Both the position numbers and the translations under genes were made by a program. The notes below the pieces were generated by a model. The model worked only from the letters and a program-made list of their open reading frames with translations. It searched no databases and was not told where the DNA came from. A DNA stretch of 64,000 bases from NCBI GenBank assembly GCA_963662155.1, contig OY759267.1, positions 37,958,778-38,022,777 on the forward strand, given 5' to 3'. How positions within the stretch are numbered: the stretch's first letter is position 1; every line of letters begins with the position of its first letter. Of this stretch, positions 50,468 through 62,852 are shown one piece after another. The DNA is from Lamellibrachia columna. Its lineage: Eukaryota > Annelida > Polychaeta > Sabellida > Siboglinidae.

Positions 50468-52014
50468 GCGTTTCGGCCGTTTTTCCGAGAGGTTTTTACT
50501 GTGTGAACGCGGTGCCAGGAGCTCGTACTCAAACCACTCTGCCGCTGAGCCCCCCGCAAAGCAATATGGCGCCGCCCAGCGAAGATAATGGCAAAGTTAA
50601 AAAGGATATTACAAGATTACCGTGGCGTTGCGCCCATCATATAAGGGTGATATATACTGTAAATGGTATGTTATTATGTTTGGGCTATGGTTGTTCAAGT
50701 GCTTCACCCCCCCTTTAACACACTTGCATCGACCAGTATAGCCTTTCACACAGCCACATCGGATGAGACCCCTGCACGCCTCACTAGCAATTGGGAGGGA
50801 TGACCATAGTGACATCCACTTTCCAGATGTAACCTCCCTGTAGTGCTGCCTGCCTGGCGTGCTGTTCGAGAGCAGCTGCAGTGGGGGGGGGGGATGTTCT
50901 GGAGCGTGCGCCCCTTTGCGGTGAAAAGGTGCTTTCGAACCCCATTGATGCTGTTTAATTCGCTCGAGCGGTCATACAGTAGGACCGTGAAGCGCTCCAG
51001 GCATTGAAGGATGTCTTCGCTGACGGTCCTTCAGCAAACGCACAAAAGGCGTGGGTTACCTCACCGAATGCACACCAGGTGCTCCAAGCCGTCGTTTTCC
51101 CGATGTAATGAAATGCTGATACTGTTTCATATCCGGTATACGCATGGAACACTGGCAAGGAGATAGACTTCTGTCTAACGATGGCTGTTGATATGTCATG
51201 TAGGGGGAGGTAGCGATGATCTTTCCCAGTGGCATAGGACACCAACAACTCAGACGGATGTAATGTAGGCACTGCCGCCACACCCACGACAACTACATCG
51301 GAATCAACTGTTCTAATCATGAACTTCTCACAGCCTTCCGAGACCGCATCAGCAAGACGCACCATTAGCCTCGAATCGGCCTCTTCATGGTTGCACGGAG
51401 AGAGACTACTTGTGGCCTCGCGCTCCGGGACACATACAATGCTGTCTCCTGAGCTCAAGATCAACTGCTCGTTAAATGGTAAAATGGTTAACAAAATTAT
51501 TATTTTGACAGTTTACCTTGACCTTTATCCATGAATTTGACCTCTGAAGGTCATGATCCAATTCCATTCGATTGGTCATCAAAAGAACTATCCAGATAGA
51601 TCCAAATTTTGTCTTAATCTGCCAAGTAGATGCAGAGATATGCACATTTCAGACAAGGGGTAATTTTCGGTGGTCGCCATCTTGGATTTATGCAAATGAG
51701 GTCGTTCCGGGCGAACTTTTTCTTGGCCACCCGTCTGAAAAATTTTAATAAATATTAACCAACATCTGTGCAAATTTTGGCAGACTTTTCCAAAAAGGCA
51801 CTATCATAGCATTTTTGTGCACATGGCCGCTGGACTAGTAGGGTGCATTCGATTAAACTAACCCGTGTAGATGTTTAAACGTTTTCAAAAGGCATTGGTG
51901 GCCTACTCTCGTTTATCGTTCTGATAAAATAAGCATATAGAGAAATATGTATTCTACCGCTGTCTCCGTGTTCCTGTGTACGCCTGTTCCCTTGTACTGC
52001 CAGTGTTAAGGTGT

Positions 52015-53248
52015 TAGTTCCCTGCACGGGCCGGGCTTTGGGCCCAAGCCCAGCCCGGCCCGTAGCCCGCGGGATAGGCTGGGCCGGGCCTCTACAATAT
52101 TGCGCGGGCCGGGCCGGGCCTGGGCCTACATTTTGCGGGCCCCGAGCCGGGCCTGGGCTGAAAAAATATTAAACACATCGGGCCTGGGACTGGCCTGGGC
52201 CTAGTGTGAGCGGTCCGGGCCGGGCCGGGACTGGGCCTGGACCTAATACAAATATTGACACAAAACCTAGATTTGTTACTTTAATTAAAACTGACTATAA
52301 ATTGTATTTCCGGTTAATGAATGTTTAAAATTATTTCTTTAGTATTACATAATTGCAAATTGAGACCTTGCATGGAATTATGAATGACACCAGTGCTTTA
52401 TATATTGGAATGTAGTTTAACCTCTTTTCAACAATAGGACTTCCAATGGTATAACTTTAATAATGTGCATTATTTTAATAGAGACATTTCATATAATAAC
52501 AATGCATAGTATTGCATACACAGTACATACAGTACACAGTACATATTACTACTACATAGTAGTTGATAGTACATACAGAATACAGATGTTACAGATGCAT
52601 ATTTTTGGCATGAATGTAGCCTTTTGCATATATCTAATGGCCTCAAAAGTTCACTTGGCTGGAAGTAGCCAGCCCCAAATGTTTACTTTAGACATATCTG
52701 CAGAGGTAATCAAGCCATCAAGGTATCACCCTTTGACCCTTCCAGTGGACATTCTATTGTCTTCCCTCCAAACCTTGCCTCTCTGAATGGCAACAACCCA
52801 GTTGGTAGTTGGTATTTTTCAATTGTGTTATCTAGTTTCTACTGTTTAGTGTCTACAATTTCCCCAGTACTGATTCATTCACACTTGTACTAATTCACAC
52901 ATGTGTGAACCTGATCTGTGTCAGGCTAGTGACTGACAAAGATATAAAATAATAGGTTTATCATTTTTTTAAATTAGCAGGCCGCGGGCTTGCGGGCTGC
53001 GGGCTTACCCGTCTTTGGCCCGCGGGAATGGGCCGGACCTGGGTCTGAAACGTGCGGGGCAGGGCCGGCCTGGGCCAAACATTAACGGTCTGGGTTGGGC
53101 CTGGGCCGGGCCTGAGCCTAAATTCTAGCTTACGGGCTTGGGTTGGGCTGGGCTTGAGAAATGTTTGCGGGCTTGGGCCGGGCCTGGATTCTAACTGCTA
53201 ATTGCGGGCCGGGCTTGGGCTCAAATTATAGGCCCGTGCGGGGCACTA
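52015..53248. mobile_element. GC-rich hAT-like MITE nested in the TA element
   Basis: Ends TAGTTCCCTGCACGGGCC and (minus) TAGTGCCCCGCACGGGCC, 16/18 identical. Flanks TAAGGTGT / GTAGGTGT fit an 8-bp duplication (6/8). Both ends carry dense GGGCCGGGCCTGGGCC repeats over about 240 bp in inverted arrangement, with an AT-rich, non-coding middle. Confidence 0.8.
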
Positions 53249-53692
53249 GTAGGTGTCACTGTGAGCAGGCGCAACACTCGTTCGATACAGCGGCGTGCTT
53301 AATATATACCTTCGTACATGCGCATTCCCGTTACCGTCCATCGAAATTTATCTATTTGTTTACATACACACGGCATTGGAGTAGCCGAGTATTGTCGCCT
53401 ACAAAAGGGAAAGATGGGTGAATGTTCATAAGGATTTTTTTCAGTTAACGAAAGCATATACTGTCAAGCTCAACAGTGCAGTGTTCAAAATACATTTAAA
53501 TTTGGGGGAGGGGTGTGAATAAAAGATAAGTGGACGGAGCGAAACGTTGTGTTGTTGAAATTAAATTCGGATCCTTGTGTTTGTGTAATGTTAAAAGTTG
53601 GCGTCTGCTTATGGCACGGGGCTACGTATGCCCTATGACATGGGACTAAGACCAAAAAACATTTAACAAACGTTATTTATTTATATCCCCCT

Positions 53693-53837
<145 letters not shown>

Positions 53838-54136
53838 ACTGGCAATACGAGGGAACACGCGTACACAGGGAAACGGAGCAGCGGTAGAATATATATTTCT
53901 CTACTTGCTTATTTTATCAGAACGGTAAATCAAAGTAGGCTACAAATGCTTTTTGAAAAAGTTGAAACATCTACACGGGGTTAGTTCAATCGAATGCACC
54001 CTATGTCATGAGTGGGCGCATGATGCATGCACCATGGAAGAAGCTCACTTTAGTTGTTGAGATACGTACTTGTTATGTCAAAACGACGTTTTGTTAATTG
54101 TTAGTTAATTCGTTATTTAGCTATATCATTATTTAA

Positions 54137-54752
54137 CCCATTAGGCCCTAGGATTTTATTAAAACATGCACCATGTTCCCAGGATTTCTGGCAAATTTCG
54201 AGCGATTTTACCTCCTTGTGTTAAACCCAAAAAAAATATTCAATATTGACAATTATAAGTTGTGTTTATTTTGAATAGTAGTAATTTCTCCACATGCATG
54301 TATACATATAAATAGGATATATTAATAAAATGTTGACATTTGATCACAATTTGCAAAGACAAAATAGTACATTTGTTAAAACTTTGAAAGTGGCAACTCA
54401 GCGAAGAAAATGTAGCTATGTGTTAGTTTTGCACCACTGAAAACATTATCAAATTCTGACGGTTATTTTTCAGGTTACATTATATTTTATCATGACAAAT
54501 ATAGAAATAAAAATTTTCGAGATCGCGTGAACAAAACGGATGAAAATCAAGATTTCCGAAAGGGCAACACTTGCACTAACGAGCTGTTGTTGTTGCAAAA
54601 TGTATCCGCTAGTGTGTGACAAAATTTGGTAGCGTTTAGTTCAGTAGCTATTCGCCAGGATTTTTTTTAACAGAGGTTCCTGTATGCGGCCGATGGCGGC
54701 CGTTCCAGGACTGCACAGAGCGGCCGACCGTGGCCGTTGTGGGTCTAATGGG
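54137..54752. mobile_element. TTAA-flanked MITE, 616 bp (piggyBac-like)
   Basis: TTAA at 54,133-54,136 and 54,753-54,756. Ends CCCATTAGGCCC and (minus) CCCATTAGACCC. Subterminal GCGGCCG blocks at the right end. TTAA plus CCC ends fits piggyBac. Non-coding. Inserted in the right inverted repeat; absent from the left arm. Confidence 0.82.
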
Positions 54753-55639
54753 TTAATTAGTTAGTTATTTTGTTAGTTTTGTTAGTTCCATATTGTTAGT
54801 TAATTTTGTCTGAAGCTAATGCTAGTACTGGTAAATATTCATATTTTTTTTAGTTTCTACGTAATTTTCAATAATAAAATTTAAACACTACATACATATG
54901 AATTGATATATTCATCATATAAATGTGTAGATCGACACAATTGGAATACTTCAGTGATACAATACAAATCACATATTTTGAACAAGCTTAAAAATACATG
55001 TTCGCTTAGTAGCGTTTAATAACGCAGACATAGATACGCTTAGCGTCTGCGTGTAACTTGTTATTATGTAAATAAAAAAGTCTTTAAATGTTTATGTTTA
55101 AGTATTAAAGAAAGTGTTTCAACTAGCCGTGTTCTCTTAGTGCACAAAACAACACAGGTTACATTGTTACACATAGCTCACTAGTAAACTTTTTCTTCTG
55201 ACAACCACTTCAAAACGTTTTCTAAAGAGATTCATTAATCTCATCGTTTCATAGTTGTATATCTTAGTGTGGCATGCAATGTCTGACGTCTTCTATGAAG
55301 TTTTTATGTTTCGTCTTTTCCTGCGACATTGGCCACTTAACACCAAAGAACTTTTTCACAGCATTTGAAAAAATGCAAGCATTGAAGGTAGAGTTAGGTT
55401 ATTTTGCTAAGCGCAACCGAGCTAGTAAAAAGCAGTTGCGCGCTAGTAAAAAGCAATTGTAATATATATCCTCCGACGAATATTATACGCCATTCGCCCA
55501 TTGTCTGCGATACACCACAAATGTGTCATATCACCGGCAATTCGCCTTGACATACAGTGGTGGACAAATTTCATGTCGATTTTCAATATCTGCTCCTTGA
55601 TCTTGCTGCATGCCACGTCTTTGTCTACAGATGCATGTG

Positions 55640-55806
55640 TTGATTGTTACTTAAACTAAAAGCCCATGGTATAGGTAATGATGTAATCAACTGGACAGAA
55701 GAGTGGCTTACACAGAGAAAACAGAGAGTAACAGTAGATAGTGAGATTTCAAACAGGAAATCTGTTCTGAGTGGGGTACCACAGGGATCAGTATTAGGCC
55801 CTATAC

Positions 55807-55867
<61 letters not shown>

Positions 55868-56790
55868 GAAGATGACATATCTAGCAAAGTAATTAAATTT
55901 GCAAATTACACAAGAGTATTCAGAAAGGTTACTAATAATACAGATAAACAAAGTTTACAGGATGATCTAGATAAATTAGTTAAATGGTCAGAAAAATGGC
56001 AAATGTTATTCAATTTTGGGAAGTGTAAATGTATACATATAGGACATGGAAACATGGACGAAGAATATAAAATGGGGGATGCTGTACTAGGTAGAACCAC
56101 ACAAGAAAAGGACTTAGGAGTAACGTTTAGGGCAGACATGAAAGTTTCAGAGCAATGTCGGATCGCTGCTTCGAAAGGAAATCAAATTATATGGCTAATT
56201 AGGAGAACTATCACGTATAAGGAGAAACAGCTAATTGTACCCATGTACAAAGAAATAGTTAGACCACATTTGGAATATTGTATTCAAGTATGGAGGCCGT
56301 ATTGTAAAAAGGACATAGACAAGCTAGAAAGAATACAACGAAGAGCAACTAAAATTATTCCAGAATTGAGAGACCTCAGTTACGAACGCCGCTTTTTACA
56401 ATGTGGTTTGACAACACTTGAGACCAGAAGACTAAGAGGAGACCAAATAGAAGTGTTTAAATAGTGAACGGTTATGAGGATGTTGATAGGAATATGTTCT
56501 TCAAACTTAAAGAAGGCAGTAGAACAAGAGGACACAAAGCATTAGGTTGGACATGAGAAAATACTCTTTCTCACAGAGGGTGATAAATGAATGGAACATA
56601 CTGCCAAATGATTGTGCTAATGCTAGTAGTGTGAATATGTTTAAAAATAGAATTGACATATATCTGATAAGGGCGGGCTACACATAAATGAGAAAATTGT
56701 TGGACTCTCGATAATCCAATGGTTTCCTTGTCCACGTGCCATCTGGAAATTGTTGTTGGGGATGGCAATCTTGTTAAATCTTGTTAATCT
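55640..56790 (+). mobile_element. CR1-like LINE, RT to 3' end
   Basis: Plus strand. LLKLKAHGIGNDVINW, VLSGVPQGSVLGPILFLIY, then a 50-bp (TA)n, DDISSKVIKFANYTRVF, SLQDDLDKLVKWSEKWQM, YCIQVWRPYCKKDIDKLERI and RRATKIIPELRDL. One stop at 56,461, then FFKLKEGSRTRGHKALG, RKYSFSQRVINEWNILP and SVNMFKNRIDIYLIRAGY. The tail has two ATCTTGTTAA units at about 56,770. The catalytic F-A-D-D is F-A-N-Y here, so it is dead. 5' truncated. Confidence 0.88.
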
Positions 56791-57405
56791 GTGCAGCGGG
56801 CTCATTTGCTCCATTTTGATCGTTTACTGCCATTGATACCAAAGGACCTTCGTTCGTTGCACTTTGTCCCTGTTCGTTCAACTTTCGCTGTGTAGTCTGT
56901 TCCCTCATTAACACTTCCCGTGACCTACATCTACTTGGATAACGGGAAGAAACATTCGATGTATAATCCAGTGGACACCCAGTAGACAGCCACAATCACT
57001 GAAAATTAGAAAGAAAAAAGGAAATAATTAAAATATAGTATTTGTTGAGATAATGAACAATAATGCGAATGGCGTGGTTATGTCTATCGATGCTGTCCAC
57101 GGGGCTTCCAGTTACCTACACTAACAATACGGTTTTTTCTAATCTACTTTTAAAGCTGGAGGTTGTTTCACTATTGGACATTTAGGGATTTAAGGAGTAC
57201 CAGTCTGTAAGTGTGCGTGGAAAGAAAATATACTTGAACACGTTGTATTTATCTGCTGGGGGAATGAAGTGGTGTCAATCGCTCGATTTGGTGTGGCGAG
57301 TAGACGTTATAAGGAAGTCTGGAAGGGTAACCGCGATTTTATGGTGTAAGGCTTTGTGGAAGACCGACCTTCTTCCAATTTTATTTTTATTTTGGAGGGT
57401 TGGAC
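56790..57405. other. No gene recognised
   Basis: Short frames only. Confidence 0.45.
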
Positions 57406-57407
57406 AG

Positions 57408-58260
57408 TTACGTGTACGAAAGTACAAAACGGGCAGCCCTGCGTTGGATTGTTTTCATTTGATTAATTTGACATTTACGGTATGGGTCCCATACGGCTGA
57501 GGAATATTCGAGCTGAAGCCTGACAAGATTGGTGTATGCTTTCGCCTTTATTTCTTGTGAACACACATGTAGTTGTCTATTGATTATACAGATGCAAACA
57601 TGCAAAGTACCCTGAGAACATTGAAAACATTTGAATGAAGCATCACCGTCAACTACAACCCGCTGTGTCCTATTTGTAAGCCACGATCTGATCCAACGAA
57701 ATGTCTTTCCCGGGACGCCACAGTGTTTTAGTTTGAGATGAAGCCTCCGGTGAGAGACAGTGTCGAAAAGTTTTGGAGAAATCTACGATTATAAAATGTT
57801 TTTGTTGATGGTTGTCTAAAGATCCTACAAGAGAGTCAATGGTTCAGAGTAACTTTCACGTGGATGCTTAGCGCGGAAACCATGTTGGGAGTTGATCAGG
57901 ATGTTGTTTTCTCAAGATGTGCCATTATAGAGTGGCATAATACATGTTCCAATATTTTATATCACACGTAAATGTGAGACATAGGTAGGTAGTTTTGAGG
58001 TAGTAATCTGTCACTTTTATTGAAAATGGTAAAGTATATCAACAGTTTGCCAATCATCAGGCAGTTCTCCTTTGTGGAAGAATAAATTAAAGATGAATTG
58101 TAGGATTGATGCTATTTCACCAGAATATTCCTTGAGGATTCTGACAGGGATTCGACCTGGACCTGTTGCTTTATTTATTGGTAAGTTATCCAAAATATTA
58201 TGAATTCCTTTACATGAAAACTTAATATCTGGCATGGGTTGATAAGGACCATCTTCAATC
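57408..58260 (-). mobile_element. Second LINE fragment, jockey-like
   Basis: Minus strand, several frameshifts: IHNILDNLPINKATGPGRIP, ILQFIFNLFFHKGELPDDW, DTVSHRRLHLKLKHCGVPG, RSWLTNRTQRVVVDGDASFK, then after an internal deletion NLVRLQLEYSSAVWDPYRKC and MKTIQRRAARFVL. The RT middle, including the catalytic box, is deleted. Different family from 55,640-56,790. Confidence 0.8.
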
Positions 58261-58512
58261 GAGGGTATTTTCTCCAGATTTAATTATTTAAATTAGTAGT
58301 TGAGAGTCTCTGCTTTCCTACACTGTCAGTGTAGGGAAATATTAGTGTAGTAATATTTGCTTTATTTGGTTTCTGACATCCCTGTTCTTTGTTCAAGTTT
58401 TGATTTTCTTCTAGCTCGGTCATACAGACGCTAACGTTCCTTCATTTTCCTCTTTATGGTCCTACTGGTCCAGGGAAGTGGAGCTCTGCCAGACAGTCGT
58501 TTATTTTAAATA

Positions 58513-58640
<128 letters not shown>

Positions 58641-58894
58641 ATGTAAGTAATGGCGTGGCGATTCTTCTCTTTTCCACCTGCGCGCTGCCAGTGTTCGGTC
58701 GCATAACTCCGCAACATATACATACCATAATTATATTTTATTATTATGTAATCAACGAACATAAATCTAAGAAGGCAGTCTCATGTATTTGCCCACGAAT
58801 TATGCAAGAAAATAGTTTAGACATTTAGTCTGAATCAACAACCCACACACCTACTGATTATATGTAGTGAATATGGATTTAAGTTGCTATCAAA

Positions 58895-60890
58895 AGGGGT
58901 CGTCTAAATAATTAAGCGAGCAATTCAACATATAAAAGTTAGGGGTACATTTAAAATTTACGACACTTAGAGGTATTCCCCAAAACTAAAGGGTATCTTT
59001 AAATTAAAAAGCGATCACCTCAAAACGTAAAGTAAGAGGTTGATTTTTATAGATGACCCTCTTATTACAATTTTTAGATGACTCCTTAACGGTTTGATGG
59101 CCCCTGAAGTTTGTCGTTTGATATGACTCCTTACATTTTTATTTTGAGATAACCCATTAATTCTATGAGATGACCCCTTAACTTTTTCAGATGATGAGCT
59201 AGTTACTTTGTTAAATGACCCTTACATTAAAAAAAATATTCCTTAATTGATTTAATTTATTTGAGATAATCCCTTACATTTTCGATGTGAGCCCACAGTT
59301 TGTTTGATGATCCCTTAAGTCTGTGTTTTGCTATGAATCCTTACATGTTTAGATTCCCTTAAATATATGAAATACGTTTTTTAATGATCACTGCTTTTTT
59401 AATTAACCTTTACCTGGTTTGGGAAGGCCTCCATTATGTTATTGAGACGATTAACTGGTTAATTTGTACTGATTAGTTACACTTTTTAATATGATCCTGA
59501 ACTTCTGTGAGAAGACGCACTTAATTTTTGAGATGATCCCTTAATTTGTTGAAACGATCAGCTAGTTCACTTGTTAATTACTTCGTACATATTTTGTGAC
59601 GATCCCTTAATTAATTTAACTTTATTTAACTTTTTTCGAGACGATCACTTGATTTTATGAGATGACCCCATATTGTTTTGAGATGATCAACTAGTTCGTT
59701 AATATATGATCCCTTAATAACTCCTTTTTAAAATATCCTTGTTTTTGATAAAATCCCTTAATTTTAGTCATATTTAAAAATACTTTAGGTTTAGATGAAC
59801 ATCTTAGTTGACTGAAATTACCATTAACTTAAATTGTTGAGATAACCCCTTAATTGTTTCAGCTGATCCCTTATTTTATTATTTTTATTATTAAATTTAA
59901 ATTTTTAATATAAGATCACATTGCATTTTGAGATTTCCCCTAAGTTGTTTAATATGACCCCTTAATATGATCAAATAATGATCATTTATTTCTTTTTAAG
60001 CATTTTTAATGATCCCTCAAATAATTGTTTGAGATGATCCCTTAACTGAGTGTATATTACCTGTTTCATTTGTTGAGGCGACCCTTTTAATGACCCCCCT
60101 TCTTCCTTACCACTCTGCCTGAATCGGTCCTATTGTTTGCCAACATGTAGTTACTGCCGTGCGTTACCTGGGAGGTTATATGAACGGCATTCTATATGTC
60201 CTCCCAGAAAACACGCGGCTCACTCGTTCTGAGATTCCTGTGTTAATCTTACGTTTGTGAACGTTGAGTGGCTGTCAGCATGGCTAGCCATTATAAGGGT
60301 GAACATGAGGATGATGACGACGATGAGGAGGAGCAGGATGATGAGGCTGAGGATGTCAATGTCTTCGTCCTCATAATCGTAATAATGATCACCTTCATTG
60401 TCGTCATCATCGTCGTCATCATTATCGTCAGCATCATCATCACCATCACTAAGACCGCTTAATAATTGTTTCCACCTTCTTCCTCATTATCATCATCATA
60501 ACCATTTATCACCCTCATCATCACCGTCGTTATCATAATTATTAATATGATCATCATCATCATCGTCATAATCATCATCATCATTATCATCGTCACTAAG
60601 ATGACCCCTTAATTGTCATCATCATCATACTCGTTTATCACCCTCATCATCGCCTTCTACATCATCATTATTAACATCATCATCATAATTATTATCATCA
60701 TCATATGTATTACATTACCGGTCGATTTATTACATTACTGGTCGATTATTACATTACCGGTCGATTATTACATTACCAGTCTGTTTATTACATTACTGGT
60801 CGATTATTACATTACCGGTCGATTTATTACATTACCGGTCAATTATTACATTACCGGTCGATTTATTACATTACTGGTTGTAACAGACGT
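58895..60890 (+). repeat. CCCTTAAT-rich degenerate repeat, full copy
   Basis: Left part (58,895-59,700) matches 27,605-28,300 directly (ACATTTAAAATTTACGACA, AGATGACCCTCTTATTACA). Right part (60,060-60,890) matches 26,320-27,400 inverted. It consists of about 30-bp units (GATGACCCCTTAATT; GAGACGATCAGCTAGTT), then an ATC/CAT trinucleotide zone (60,300-60,700), then about nine units of TTATTACATTACCGGTCGAT (60,700-60,880). The short frame at 60,268-60,462 is translated trinucleotide repeat. Confidence 0.82.
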
Positions 60891-60909
60891 CTCAAGATAA
60901 AAATAACAA

Positions 60910-62250
60910 CACTATTGTGTTGATATTTAACCCGCATTTGGGTTTAATCTTAAGTTTTGGTGATGGAAGTGGTGACTCCAAAGGCACGGCAAACACGTGT
61001 ATATCTTATCCACAAGTGCATCATGTCAATATGTTATGGGAAATGTATTAAATCTGCACCCTACAGTACGTTTTGTATTTGTAGCATGTATTTGCCCCGA
61101 CCGGCGATAATTGGTTGGTTTCAAGCCCACCAGAACTTTTGGCCTATCGAGACTGGTGGCCAGGGAAGCTAATTTGACAAACCTCGATTTAGAATTAGAT
61201 CGCAAATATCATCATTTGATTATTCGTCTATATAGTAACTATTCCGCCTAAAAAAATTATATTCAATGAAAACGTTTCGAACTCGTAATATAAGCGTTAA
61301 ATAGTGGAGCCGATGAAAAGAAGTGACTACAACTCAAGTATGGACATACTTTTTCAATAATCATCTATGATTACTGAATATGTAAAGTGTCCCTCGCAAA
61401 AACACTCTAAGGCCACTGTGGACGATTACTGATGTCGTTGATACCACAGTGTACTACTAACTCCTAGCGTGATAATGAATAGGTAATGTTCGTTTGTGAC
61501 GTCAACTGCCAAAAACATACATCATACGTGAGTGTCATATATTTGCGTTATGCCCTATGACTTGCACAATAACGACTTCGACCTAATATTTCATGTAAGC
61601 ATATTCAAGCTTTGGGAGTCACCTGGATGAAATACAACCTAACGGTACGGAGACTAGTGGTCCAACAGTGCCAAACAAATTATACTGAAGTTCAAAAGTC
61701 ACCGGAACACAGCACACCGAGTACTGGCTACTCACTGCTTAAATGCGCCCGATAACGCCACAATGTTGAATGTTAGCTATAACAGGATATTAAGCAATGC
61801 CGCGTATAGAGCAGCGCACTGCATTACATATATCATACGACAGGCACATTGTTATCGGTTAAAATGTATTTACTGCATTGGCAGCAGTAGTCGCAGCGAT
61901 GCGTCCACAAAGCACTGAGGACGCCAACCTATGTCTACCCGCCGATACAGCCTCCAATCGAGTGCAGCATCACGCCGAGAGAGACTGAGAGAAACAGAGG
62001 GGACTCTTCCCCCCCCCTCTCTCTCTCCATTTCTCTCTTCTCTTCCTTCTACATTACATGATGACCTACGATTATTAGTTATATAAAATATCGCTTGCAA
62101 CAATTTGTCAATCCCATATTTGCCAAACTATTATAAATTCCTGCAGCCATTTAAATTCGTTCCCAATACTTTTTTCCTGTTCACAGAACTTTGATGTGCG
62201 TTGTTATTATACTTAACACTGTTCGTGATGATCACTGCATAGTATGTTTT
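60910..62250. other. No gene recognised
   Basis: A CT-rich stretch at 62,009-62,045. No coding motif. Confidence 0.5.
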
Positions 62251-62251
62251 C

Positions 62252-62544
62252 AAAGTTCACTTGCGTTTATAATTTTGGCAACTTCCCGAATTCATCTGTG
62301 TGCGCCATGGAATACCAAGTGTGATGATGAATGGGATGTGTTCTTTGTGACGTCCAATGACAAAAAACATTCTAACACAAATGCGATGTTTCATTTTACA
62401 GATAATTAATGTTCACAGATTCTCAGAAACAAACCATTAGTATTTTTATTAGTATAGCATAGTTTCACTAATAAAACATTTACATTTGGCATCCGCTGTT
62501 TGTCGGTGTCGTTGAGTTTAGTAATGCGACGAGCTCTACAATCC

Positions 62545-62638
<94 letters not shown>

Positions 62639-62647
62639 GACAGAGAC

Positions 62648-62678
<31 letters not shown>

Positions 62679-62852
62679 CAGAGAGACAGAGAGACAGAGA
62701 GACAAAGTTCACTTGCGTTTATAATTTGGCAACTTCATGAATTCACACATGTTGAACTCGGGGTGTGTGCCATGTAATACCAAGTGTGATGGGATGTGTT
62801 CTTTATGACGTCCAATAACAAAAACATTCTAACACCATTGCGATGTTTCATT
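62252..62852 (+). repeat. 150-bp direct repeats around a (GA)n tract
   Basis: 62,252-62,400 and 62,703-62,852 share AAAGTTCACTTGCGTTTATA, ACCAAGTGTGATG and TGCGATGTTTCATTT. Between them lies (GA)n / (CAGAGA)n at 62,551-62,704. Confidence 0.88.

Noticed and set aside
60268..60462. Acidic then Ile/Val-rich short protein
   Set aside because: Translation of GAT/ATC trinucleotide repeat that recurs inverted at 26.4-26.6 kb.
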